The notes under the pieces were generated by a model. That model ran no database searches and was not told where the DNA came from. It saw nothing but the letters and a program-made list of their open reading frames with translations. A program made the position numbers and the translations under genes. From Euperipatoides rowelli (lineage: Eukaryota > Onychophora > Udeonychophora > Euonychophora > Peripatopsidae), in assembly GCA_003024985.2 (NCBI GenBank), contig PXIH01S0019216.1: 18,914 nt of DNA; one strand, given 5' to 3'. This document shows positions 8,858 through 18,282 of the stretch, one piece after another. Numbering within the stretch: the first letter of the stretch is position 1; the number at the start of each line of letters is the position of its first letter.

Positions 8858-8949
8858 CGCACGATTAGCCTGTCTCCAATGAGTAACAGCTATGTTATCC
8901 TGTGGATTCATAGCCACAGTCTTAGCATCCTGCACCATAGGAGTAATGG
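8858..8949 (-). CDS. VCL: Vinculin-like gene, exon C
   Basis: The 92-nt exon encodes TITPMVQDAKTVAMNPQDNI, then AVTHWRQANRA (its first codon is split with exon B). It matches vinculin [20 protein letters not shown] near the end of the head domain, with identities at I-PMV-DAK-VA. The acceptor is CTCCTCTTTAG and the donor GCG|GTAAGG, both good. It begins in phase 1 and ends in phase 0, fitting both neighbours exactly. The HWRQAN segment replaces LDSGYR of human vinculin and introduces a tryptophan. It is separated from exon B by a short 294-bp intron. Confidence 0.88.
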
Positions 8950-9243
8950 CTAAAGAGGAGATACAAAGAAATACATTTCGGTTTTATTTTATCGTATTAT
9001 TAAAAACTGAAAAAAATCAAAGGCGAGTTCAATAAAAATATGATTTTTCTTTTTAAATTTATTGATTTAAAAGACATGGCTAAAACAAAACAAAAAATTA
9101 CCAATTAAAAACAATAAAGAAATTCTATACCGTAATTAAAAAAAAGGTATTTAAAAGGTATTTATTCTCGTAGCTTGTAATATAGCAAGAAGATGATATT
9201 TAGATCTTTCAAAATACAACTAATAAGAAAGAAAAAAACTTAC

Positions 9244-9441
9244 TCCCCTGCAGACTGTCGGAGGCTGTGTTGACTCGTTGGATGAAGTTCATATCTTCTG
9301 AATTTTCGGATTCTTGCTGAGCTAACATCAATACTCTGTTGGCAAGGCGGGCGATGTTGGATGTGTTGTCAACCATTTTCTGGGGTTCAACTTGTTGAAT
9401 AGCTTCCTCACAATTGTTAGTATGCCTTAAAATATTGTCCT
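9244..9441 (-). CDS. VCL: Vinculin-like gene, exon B
   Basis: The 198-nt exon gives 65 full codons. Its first base pair completes a Glu codon with exon A. Key stretches are DNILRHTNNCEEAIQQVEPQ, then TSNIARLANRVLMLAQQESE and NSEDMNFIQRVNTASDSLQG. The match to vinculin is clear ([25 protein letters not shown]): IAR-ANR-L--A--E-ENSED-F--V--ASD-L. The start SEDNILRH--NC also resembles alpha-catenin SENHILED-NKC, as expected for sister families. The acceptor is TTTGTTTCTTTAG and the donor GTAAGT is optimal; both ends are phase 1. It forms a helical-bundle part of the last head domain. Of the exons, this gives the firmest family call. Confidence 0.92.
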
Positions 9442-9536
9442 CTAAAGAAACAAATGGAAATGACTAATTTATTCCTTATTTTATGCTATTATAGATATGA
9501 CTGGCAATTTGTTTCAACAATAATATAATATATTCC

Positions 9537-9878
9537 AGGCTGGATTAATGAGAGGGGGGTGGGAGGGAGAGCAGAAGATGGCTGCAGCTGGGCTTATTAG
9601 GTTGAATAGAACTAATTGTGAATTGTGGCAAGAAATAATAATTTTCTAACTAGGGTATGTTTTGAAAATAAAGCTAGTTAAGGGTTATTTACATTGCATT
9701 TATAGTCTTCAATAAATGCAAAATATTATTAGTTCATTAGGCTTTGCCACCTAATACAACACTCTTAGTTCTATAGTAGTATATTTTATATGCCTAGCCA
9801 CAAGGACCTCGTGCCTAATATTCCTGATAAGGAACCTTCAAATATTATAACCCCAAACTCTCAGTTAATCTGGCTCAG
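9537..9878. mobile_element. Possible diverged hAT copy in a vinculin intron
   Basis: CAGGCTGGATTAATGAG (9537) resembles the ends of the hAT element at 4224-4957 (CAGAGCTGGATTAAGG), and the inner GGCTGCAGCTGGGCTTATTA (near 9580) matches that family's subterminal GGCTGCTGGGCT. A candidate right end, CTCAGTTAATCTGGCTCAG near 9860-9878, would pair imperfectly. Flanks ATATATTC and GAGTATTC agree only in TATTC-like positions. The left end is fairly convincing; the right end is a guess. Confidence 0.4.
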
Positions 9879-11289
9879 AGTATTCAAAAGTGATTTTGTG
9901 ATATTTGGCCATAGACTTTTCTTGAAAAAAAGATTTTGCAATAACAGCGATACAAAAATTTTAATGACCGAAGAGATTTGTATCCACATCCAGACTTTTA
10001 ATAAGTTAATATATTTAAAGAAAAAAAAAAGTATCTATAAATAAGATACCAAAAAAATATTCATTAAGTTACCAGATACTAACAAAAGGTATCTAAGATA
10101 CTTTGCTATGTTTGCACTATTGTATTTAGCTAATTTTATTTCCTTTTAAACAAATAAATTTGGATATACTAGATGTGTGCAGTATAGACAGGCACTTTTC
10201 TATCATATATGCACAAAATAAATGTAAATGCAATTTTAAAAATGATAATTTAAATTATTTTAGAATAACAAGCTGTTAAACAGATTGTTAACGAACATAA
10301 TGCCCTCTCTGCTTATAAAGTAGGCTTCATAATTTACAGGGATAGGACATTGGTGCAGTAAATCGTGTATCGTTAATCATGGAAACAATTTAAATCAGTC
10401 ACACGTTCATTTGTTCCTACATCTTACAAATTAAATATTTCATGCATATAAATATAGCCTACAGAATCATCTTTATTTATTTATTTATTCAATCCAAAGA
10501 GTAATAGGCAAGCATTTTTTCTTCTAGGTAATAAATTAAGTATTTACCCATTTTTATTAAATTATTTCATCTATTAACGTAAATTTTCAAGTGTTTAGAT
10601 TTATTAATTAATGTAAGTTTTTGTAACTATTATTTCAGTAAATTACCCACTCTCTCACTCAAAAGAGTCAATTACATTTAAAAAAAAACAGTGCTATAGC
10701 AAAGTGTAAGTTGTATAATTAGATCTTAATAGTAAGCAAATCTAGAGTGGCAACACATTTTCCTCTTTATTTTATTTCTTTGCATCTAACCTTTCAGTAA
10801 GTGGCACAACACAGGGCAGATTGCTTTAACAATCTACTGGAGATTGCTACACTAAAAACGTTGTTATCCATCATGAAGGTGGAAAGAATCTATCCGGATA
10901 ACTAAATATGTGCATTATGTGAGAATTGAAGGGATGAGAAGGATTTAATCCAAAGCTACAAAGGGATTTGAAAGTTTAGAAAAAGGCTATAAACCATGTT
11001 AATGATTTTTAGTTTTTCAAAATGCTCTGCCATCTTTGGACAGAATCTTAAAATATTTTGATATGAGCTCCCCCAGTGACAAATAGATGAACTAATTCAA
11101 AATATTTTTGCTAAAAGTGTGGCTTTGGATTATATTACTCTCACCTCTTCAATTAGTAAAAAAAAGCGCTTATACAGAATATCTAGAACAAATTAAAAAA
11201 AATAAACTAACACACTTTTTAATTACTAACGAATAAGCATGCAGATAAATATAAGAAAAAAAAAGATTGCATTACGGCATTATCTTACT
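9879..11289. other. Intron sequence, no gene seen
   Basis: This is the intron between exons A and B of the vinculin-like gene. It is AT-rich, with a (TTTA)n tract at 10472-10489. The plus-strand open frame covering 9790-10044 has no recognisable domain. No second transposon could be bounded. Confidence 0.5.
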
Positions 11290-11293
11290 TTAA

Positions 11294-12054
11294 CCCTGCA
11301 GTCGTCGCGCTCGTAAAAGTTACACGGGTAGTCGCGGTGTATCTGTGAGATAACATGTGCTTATTTCAAGATAAAATAGACTTTTTATATATCATTTTGT
11401 TCCTTTTTTATCAGAAATTTTTCTATATAAAAAAAAAAAAAATCCGGTGAACAGTTTTTTTTTTATTAATATTTTACGGAAAAGCGGCGTTTTTTACTAC
11501 AGCATGGGCAAATAATACATTATTTTTAATATTTCATAATCTATAAAAGATACAGAAAAACTCCAATAGTGCTTTTTGTTCCTTTTTTTAGCGCGCATAA
11601 AAAAAAAATCCAATGAATAGTTTTTTTTTAAAGAATATTTTAAATAAAGTCGGCTATGGAAAACAAAATAAGGGCAAANTGCTTTTTACATTTTCCTTTG
11701 CCGTTTCTCTGTCGTTAGAGATAAAAAATTTTGGTTTGGATGGTTGAAATCGGCATTAAATTCTGATTTATAAATGTCATTCCTAAATGTTTTATAGTAT
11801 TTAAATAAAGCTTCCCGAAAATACGAAAAAAAAAAAAAAAAAAATTACACCAGTAGTCGCGGTCTCTGAGAGATACAAAATCAATACAATTGATACATGT
11901 ATTGGTATTAAAAATACCGGTTTATTTCATAATTGTAGAAGTCCTCAAAATATTCACATAGCTGGATGGATAATATTCTAGCTCTGCACATTAGCTAGAA
12001 ATTAATTTTTAAAAGTGCAATGTGGATCTCACAGATACCGCGACGACTGCAGGG
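11294..12054. mobile_element. Complete piggyBac-type non-autonomous element
   Basis: The 16-bp ends are perfect inverted repeats: CCCTGCAGTCGTCGCG at 11294-11309 and its exact complement at 12039-12054. Both are flanked by TTAA (11290-11293, 12055-12058), the exact target duplication of piggyBac transposases, and the CCCT start is usual for that superfamily. Three copies of a subterminal motif, GTAGTCGCGGT-TCTG-GAGAT, lie at 11328-11351, 11852-11874 and inverted at 12026-12047. Inside, two diverged direct repeats (about 11396-11505 and 11574-11679) share TTTTGTTCCTTTTTTA and AAAATCC-TGAA-AGTTTTTTTT. There is no transposase frame, so it needs one from elsewhere. It lies in the intron between exons A and B. 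Confidence 0.93.
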
Positions 12055-12058
12055 TTAA

Positions 12059-12438
12059 GAAAAGACAGTATCAATTGCTTTAAATTGAAAAATTATTTTG
12101 CGTTCAAATGTTTCTTATTGTTTGTCATTTCTTCTATTACGATCGCAACCTAAATCCTTTTATCTGGCTAAAATTGGTATTTTTGGATTAGAATTGTAAA
12201 TTTAAACTCTAATATGCATTTATTTTGTTTAAAGAATATAATGTATTTTAATGTTAGATTTTAGAATTGATTTCTTTTAACCTTTTAATTAATATTATTT
12301 GAATATTAATCCTAATCCTTTTGTTGGATTATTTATTAGTAGCAAGTTTTAATGAATTTTCAAATACGGAACATTACTTAGTTAACTTTTTTGTTTTATA
12401 TGTAAATATTGAATAGTGAATATTTTTTACTTTTTTAG
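12059..12438. other. Intron sequence, no gene seen
   Basis: AT-rich sequence between the piggyBac-type element and the pogo-like fragment, with nothing recognisable. Confidence 0.5.
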
Positions 12439-12487
12439 ATGCCGGTTAATAGAGCATTCTGGTTGGTGAGGTGCCGGATAACAGTGC
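12439..12487 (-). mobile_element. Possible pogo/Tigger-like transposon end
   Basis: On the minus strand the segment reads CACTGTTATCCGGCACCTCA, then CCAACCAGAATG and TTAACCGGCAT. Alternating TTATCCGGCA and TTAACCGGCA units are typical of pogo/Tigger-family ends. No opposite end was found in the window, so it may be a solo end or a chance resemblance. Confidence 0.35.
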
Positions 12488-12588
12488 TTTACATTTATTA
12501 TTTGGTCTTATGCTACTCATTTGTGTTAACATTAATCGTTTATAAGAAAGTAAAATATATCAGGCTTGTAACCAAACAATAAGAGATG

Positions 12589-12606
12589 AAAAAAAAAAAA
12601 AAAAAA
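12589..12606. repeat. A18 homopolymer beside the exon A splice donor
   Basis: Eighteen A on the plus strand, which is a U18 tract in the vinculin-like transcript starting six bases after the exon A boundary. Confidence 0.95.
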
Positions 12607-12611
12607 CGAAC

Positions 12612-12726
12612 CTGATACTTTGATGAAACTAACAGTATCTGTAGCTTCATCCACCAGATTGCGCATGCGTTGCAAACTGTCAGCATACTGCTTCTTAAGA
12701 TTATCAAAGTGTTCATCAGCTGCCTG
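12612..12726 (-). CDS. VCL: Vinculin-like gene, exon A
   Basis: The 115-nt exon encodes QAADEHFDNLKKQYADSLQR, then MRNLVDEATDTVSFIKVS plus one base. It aligns with vinculin [20 protein letters not shown] and MTGLVDEAIDTKSLLDASE in the last head domain; LVDEA-DT is identical. The acceptor TTTTATAAACTTTGCAG is followed at once by CAG, making a tandem NAGNAG site; the conserved Gln favours the first. The donor GTTCGT is weak, followed by U18; an earlier GTATCA would need a different acceptor and would lose the conserved V-S-E seam. The upstream phase is 0. Head exons upstream are not identified with confidence, so this intron may run past the right edge. Confidence 0.88.
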
Positions 12727-14307
12727 CTGCAAAGTTTATAAAACAAAACAAAATATTATAACTAGTTTTTCCAAAATAAAAAATCACAGCTGCATAAAAT
12801 AGATATTTGGATTACATAAAGTAAATTATTAGAGTTGTTCCACATTTATAATTATATAGAAGGTTAAAATTTATGCATTTAATGGAATTATTTATAAACA
12901 AAAAGTTTACAGTTGAAAAATAAAATATTATAATCAGTTTTTTTAAAGTTTGTATTTCTTTATGCTATTTATAGATTTTAAAGTTTTCAAAGAAAAGAAA
13001 GAAGAAATTTTTGTCAAATAATTTAGCAGTGTGCTATGAAAATAAATTATCTGAAATCAATCCTTTTCTTACCCTTCATTTACAGATTTTAATTATTAAT
13101 TATCAAATCAATACAGACAAGATAGTTAAAAAACTGATATCCACTAATTTTACTAATACATTAATATTAAAATATCATACAGTTCTGAAAGCATAAATTC
13201 ACTTTCGAATTATCATAGCTTAGCCTAGGCAATTAATGTAAACATATTCTACTATATTAGCTTACTGTATATTAAATTTATGTCAAACCTAAATAAAAAT
13301 AAAAAATTGATTACAAACTGCATGAACCATTTTATAAAATTTACCCATAAAATAAAATTGATAATCCTATTTACTAATTCTAAGTAAATACAATTAAAAA
13401 ACACTGATTGAATGGTGATGTAATTATTAATTGTATCCACAAGTTATTGGAGTATCAGAAGACACAATCAGCGATTTGTATTACTCAAGTGCCAGAAAAT
13501 CTTAGAAAGCATGAGGGTCAAGCTAATAACAAACATACTTTTTTTTAAAAAAGAAAATGTGCTGAACTAGTCTCCTAAAAAAAAAAAAAGTCCACTATTT
13601 GAAACATCAATCTCTTAATAACCAAAAACACAAAACAAAAATCCTTCTTTTTCCCCCCCCCCCCCCTCCATCCAAAAATAAATTCTGTCAGTACATTACA
13701 AAGTTTTTAAAATTGTTCATAAAATTAAAAGTTCTTACTGATCTTTCTATTAATGGTGAGCAAATACGGGAGATAAATTCTCTGAGAATTAGAAAATATT
13801 GACGTCGGCAATAATTATTTTTGTCTTGTGTTTCAAACTCTCTAGAGTATACTGAGGTGAAAGATATATCTCTGATAAATCGCAGAAGTAGACTGCTGCT
13901 CTACTTTTTGAGAATTTATCTTTCAAGAATCAAATTGCAGCCAATCACTCATGACTGCAATCAATTGATTAAACAAACATGGCAGCATGCAAACTCAACT
14001 TAAAATTACATGGGCCTCGCCTGCCATTTATGAAAATTCTAGTCATAAATTTTTTTTGTCATTCTTTTACATTTAATTTATTATAAATAAGAGGATTTCT
14101 CAATATACACACTTTGTACAGTAAACAATAATCTTTAACATTTTTTATTATAACATTATATTGTTTTTTAAATTATTTCCATAAGCCTTGTAATTAAAAC
14201 CTAAAGTTTTAAGCGGGCTAAGGTTTTGAATAAATTACTTATGTAAATAGTCTATTTGTTTTATTTTAAGAAAAGTATTAATATCTTAGATATATTTCTA
14301 TTTTCTA
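12727..14307. other. Probable intron, no confident gene
   Basis: AT-rich DNA upstream of exon A. It holds a 14-base C run at 13653-13666. Plus-strand open frames at 13011-13196, 13599-13802 and 13821-14003 and a minus-strand one at 13252-13440 have no domain, no splice context and low complexity, and are treated as chance. Confidence 0.4.
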
Positions 14308-14443
14308 CTCAATAAATAAATCTGAATAACAAAATACAAATCAATTCCTTTGGAAAACAATTCTGATTATCAGCCGGATTATCTTGTAGAAGGTGAGTGT
14401 ATGCACCATACTGTTTCTTCATGACCTTTTTCTTTTGATTTAC
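14308..14443 (-). pseudogene. Possible PIF/Harbinger-like transposase fragment
   Basis: A minus-strand frame opens just after a stop and reads LVNQKKKVMKKQYGAYTHLL, then QDNPADNQNCFPKEL, and ends at a TGA near 14308. Harbinger-type nucleases begin with a basic stretch followed by a pattern like G-Y--LL-EL---D---F-NF-R, and this fragment has basic residues, YGAYTHLLQD and NCF in that order. An ATG about 95 bp upstream (MDSNKEDNTLFF) is in another frame. The match is short and from memory of the family pattern, so it is tentative. Its composition is richer in varied residues than the surrounding chance frames. Confidence 0.3.
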
Positions 14444-14661
14444 AAGTTATCATTTTTGAACCTGAAAAATAGTGTATTGTCCTCCTTATTGCTATCCATT
14501 TAATTTAATTAAGTTTGACAAGGATATGCCAACAGGAAGCATTAGACATAGAAACAGCACTTTCACTAATATCTTATCACTTCCAAGAAAAAATTTGGTC
14601 AATGGTCATATGTGTCACATTTATCTTGTGACTTCTCTCTCAGTGCCAAAATTATCCATAA

Positions 14662-14751
14662 AGATTTGATTCTCATATATTTTATCTGTAGAGATTTAAT
14701 TCTCAGAGATTTTATCTGTAGAGATTTAATTCTCAGAGATTTTATCTTCCA
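14662..14751 (+). repeat. Tandem repeat, 3 x 30 bp
   Basis: Three units of 30 bp starting AGATTTAATTCTCAGAGATT (14662, 14692, 14722). The first and last are slightly diverged. Because 30 is a multiple of three, a plus-strand frame (14612-14830) reads it as a ten-residue repeat, RDLILRDFIC, but nothing else supports a protein there. Confidence 0.9.
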
Positions 14752-14829
14752 TGTATTTTATCCTTTGAAAGGGTATCATTCAATCATTCAAGAGTTCTCT
14801 TTGGATTATATTAACCTGGTTAAGGTTTA

Positions 14830-15130
14830 GCCAGCTGTTATAGATATTGGCTGAATGGAAGGGGAAGGAGTAGATCCAAGGTCTGTTTAGACAAGTAAAG
14901 CAATTTCTCATTTGATTTCTCAGGGATAAAGACCTATTATTATCCAGTTGGAATGATGTATGTATGGTTTCATCTGACAAAATTTCCCAAGTTATTCATT
15001 ATCATGCAAGATCTTGGTTCAAAAAATATGTCTAACCGCCTTGGCCGGTAACCATTCATTGTTTTGAAGACTCTAACCACTTTTAATTATTGTTTATTGT
15101 TGTGTCAGAGCCAATAAAAATGAATGAATA
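14830..15130 (+). mobile_element. Probable 3' end of a second, decayed LINE
   Basis: One plus-strand frame, broken by stops, reads GLFRQVKQFLI, then LRDKDLLLSSWNDVCMVSSD and KISQVIHYHARSWFKKYV, ending at a TAA near 15032. After about 80 bases a tail CAATAAAAATGAATGAATAAAA follows, with TGAA units like those closing many LINE copies. The frame has the composition of real coding sequence but no diagnostic RT motif, so the family and even the LINE label are inferred from the layout. Confidence 0.35.
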
Positions 15131-16214
15131 AAATATCAATCCATTAGTAGATTGACAATTTTGAAAGCCAGGGCAACTCCTGTGCTGCTTTTAATTTAGT
15201 CGTTATCTTGAAAATTTCACAAAACGAAATGACACATTTCAATGAATGTAAGGTAGCTAGGAAGAAAATGTCTTTCAGTCACAGGAAATTAGAATTTCCC
15301 CCAGACGTTGTTTCCTGTAAAAAGTTAAATTACATCAACAGCATTGAAAAGGACTGATCAGCTGTTAAGTTTTTTTTTCTTGTTCATAAGTGTATCTCAC
15401 TTCCATATTCACATAGATATTGAAAACTGACTGAAAAAAATCAAAATTTCATTATCCACTTTCTACAGCTAAGAGAACATCTTTACAGAGTTTTAAAAAT
15501 CCGCAAAAAATAACGGTCATCTCCGTAAAAGCTCAAACAACCCTAGGTCTAATGAGTATTGACAATAAGTTTTCACCACATTTAAACTTAGAAAGACTTT
15601 TCAACTTATAAACTTTCGAGAGTAATATGCTAATGAGTTAAAGTGTCATCATTAGCATATCAAATCAATTCACTGATTCAACATCGTTGAAAATTACATT
15701 TTTTTCTTGCATTTAATTTCAAGTTCAAAAGATTAAAGGTTTTACATTTAAACAAATATTTCCTTAAAACATCATTATTAACAATTAGCCAAAGATCCAA
15801 GATGAAAATTATTTACAATTTTATTTTTCTGGTTATTATTTTATATCTTTCAGCTTAGTTCAAATTTAAGAAATTGAGTATAATGAAAAAAAAATTGAAA
15901 ATGTTAAAGTTGTGTATAGAAATTCAGTCATATGACAAACTCATTTTAAGTCACACATACACACAACGATTTATCTGCAGACCTAGCTTGAAGAAATCGA
16001 TTGACAGACCCAATCTAAAGATGTACTTCACAAAGGCAAGGATTTATCGTCAGACACAGTCTGCAGATATATTTCAGGTATTTATTATTATCAATAGAAT
16101 AATTTACAATACAATAATATGAAAGATTTTGCCCCAAGGGATATGATCCCGAATGAATACTAACCATGTGACCATTAGCTTGTCTGCATATATTTATTCA
16201 ATAAATAAATATAC
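15131..16214. other. Spacer or intron, one hairpin, no confident gene
   Basis: AT-rich DNA. It contains a perfect 12-bp hairpin at 15625-15660. The plus-strand open frame at 15874-16122 shows no family resemblance. Confidence 0.4.
15625..15660. repeat. Perfect 12-bp stem hairpin
   Basis: ATATGCTAATGA (15625-15636) and TCATTAGCATAT (15649-15660) pair exactly over a 12-nt loop. Confidence 0.85.
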
Positions 16215-16299
16215 CCACCAGTTTGAAATGGCACTTGTTCTTTCCTCCAAGAGAAAAGCAGCTTCAGCAATCATATTATTATGAGCATTGCTGTCTCCT
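16215..16299 (-). CDS. Candidate exon upstream of exon A (uncertain)
   Basis: This minus-strand stretch is less AT-rich than its surroundings and could be an 85-nt exon: acceptor TTTTTGCGGGTAG, donor GTATAT, one base plus 28 codons reading GDSNAHNNMIAEAAFLLEER, then TSAISNWW. It would end in phase 0, which is what exon A requires. The protein match to the expected vinculin segment (SAARILLRNPGN before QAAYEHF) is poor, limited to an A-A--LL pattern. It may be an exon of a diverged gene, part of a transposon, or chance. Confidence 0.25.
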
Positions 16300-17809
16300 C
16301 TACCCGCAAAAACAGAATATAGGCTAAGCATGTGAACTTATTAAATGAATTACGGTTTAATGCGTCGCATGTAGAAATTTATATTTTTTTCAATAACAAA
16401 TTTCTGTTTGCATTGAGAAATACTTGAAGGCATTTTTTTAGCAAGTTATCATAACTCATTTTCAATGTTGTTATTATTGCAATTTTTGCTTTTAATATTC
16501 CACAGATATGAGAAAGACAGAGCTCAATGAATTCTGTCCAAAAAACGCTGATTAGCTTCCATTAATCTTGTTGCTAATACAATAATCTAATGTACGTCTT
16601 ACAAAAATACGCTTTGTAACAACAAATACTTTTCTTGTGTAGATCGTTGGTATCGCTTCAAGATAAGCGACACCGCCATACATCATAGACCTGATATCAT
16701 TTCAGACCAGGTTTTCAAACATTGCAGAACAACCATAATAAATGACTATGTCATAACGATTTGTTTACAAACAGGTACCATACACGCAACAATTTGTCTG
16801 TTAAAACTCATCATTATGGGTCTGCAAATACATCGTAGCATATATGGGGGGGGGGGAACACTTTTTTAAAGTATTGCAGATAAGCATGTCGGTATTAATG
16901 ATGACTGTATGTCAATACAATGTATCATTATTAAATTGTTTACTATTATTAACATGTGAAATTTATAGGCTATACAATTGTATTACGTGCTAGAGGTTGC
17001 AAATGTTTTAATTGAAATAATTGTATACATAAACTGTTTCAACCATTCTAATTACTGTATATTATTATATTACTAATGCATGATTACTATTATGATTAAT
17101 TATATATTAATGATTTGTATACAAAACAAATTTACATTAAGTCAATTATTTTATTTAATACGTTTATGCTGTCCATTTTGATGATCACTTCCTGTATGAG
17201 GAATGATAGGATAGAGTCTTTTTTTTACACCATGTTCTTGATTTAAATTTATAAAATACAACAAAGCATTTGACTAAAGCAGCAGAACCCAGAGCTGTTT
17301 TAGCAGGAACCATGAATAAGGAACATTCATTTTTAAAAATTGGTATACTGTATTGTAATTAATTTTCATAAATTATAGTTGAAATGAAAATGTGTGTTTT
17401 CAGTAAATATGCAGAATTCATTTTCTTAATAGGTATAGCAAATTCCCTTAATTTTTAAAACAATTTATACAATACCATCTATTGACATATTGAACAAATC
17501 ACTTGATTCAAGTAAGAGTTCCCCTAATTTCCGGCAATGGACTCTTCTGTCATAAATTATATGTTTCTGAGCAATGGACGTAAAAAGAATTAAAATATCT
17601 TTGTAATGTTTAAGTTTGTGATAAGTATAATCTCAATATTATTATTTTATTGATTTTATCTTTTATTGATTTATCTGAAACATCTAATACAAACATTTGT
17701 ACATTAGTTTAAATAGAATAAAAAACAACCTGTATAACACAAAATGAAAAAAAAAAATATTCTATGTGAAATTTTTCTTTAAATAAGAAATATTTATAGT
17801 TACTAGGAA
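16300..17809. other. AT-rich stretch, no gene seen
   Basis: No supported exon or bounded element. A run of 11 G lies at 16846-16856. A minus-strand frame near 16620-16690 (MMYGGVAYLEAIPTIYTRK) is short, has no splice acceptor in frame and was not accepted. Confidence 0.4.
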
Positions 17810-18282
17810 GCTGGGGTCCTAAAAAAAATTTAAAAGTCAAATGTAACGGATTTTTTAATCTTTTTTTTTATTACTGATTTGCAAAGAAAATTACTAAAAA
17901 AAAAAATTCCACTGGAATTTTTTTTTTAAAATGCATAACAAAAAGATAAAATTAAGAATATTCCTATCCTACGTCTGAGATTACAAAATAATAGGTTTTA
18001 AATTTTTTTGGGTCCGAGATTATTTTGACGAAGAAACTGTTTTTTCATGTGTTTTGGTCGTGTTGATTTATGCTGTAAATAGAGTACCATTCCGCTTGTA
18101 GTAAGCCTGTTTAGATTTTTTAAAAACAAATTGGACCATAATAGCACAAAGGATGAATTTGAGATTCTGTTCAAGTATTTAAACAATAGTCCATGCGATT
18201 TCCAGCCTTTAGCTGACAAAAATAACGAATAAAAAAAAAAAATCCACTACATTTGACCTTTAATTATAAGAGGTTCACCAGC
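17810..18282. mobile_element. 473-bp inverted-repeat element, unclassified
   Basis: The left end GCTGGGGTCCTAAAAAAAAT (17810) and the right end read on the other strand from 18282, GCTGGTGAACCTCTTATAAT, continue inward to AAAAGTCAAATGTAACGGAT and AAAGGTCAAATGTAGTGGAT before T-runs. These form imperfect inverted repeats of about 45 bp. A near-perfect palindrome (AAAAATTCCACTGGAATTTT) sits at 17902-17921. Inside, a plus-strand frame is open at 18083-18229 (starts STIPLVVSLFRFFKNKLDHN) with two stops just upstream; I do not recognise it. No clear target duplication. Confidence 0.55.

Noticed and set aside
7555-12726. Alpha-catenin as the identity of the spliced gene
   Set aside because: The KVSEDNIL seam is catenin-like, but IAR-ANR, ENSED and I-PMV-DAK match vinculin much better. 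Alpha-catulin was not excluded.
12620-12802. Plus-strand open frame
   Set aside because: Antisense of vinculin exon A.
18083-18229. Host exon
   Set aside because: No convincing splice sites, stops just upstream in the same frame, and it sits between inverted repeats.
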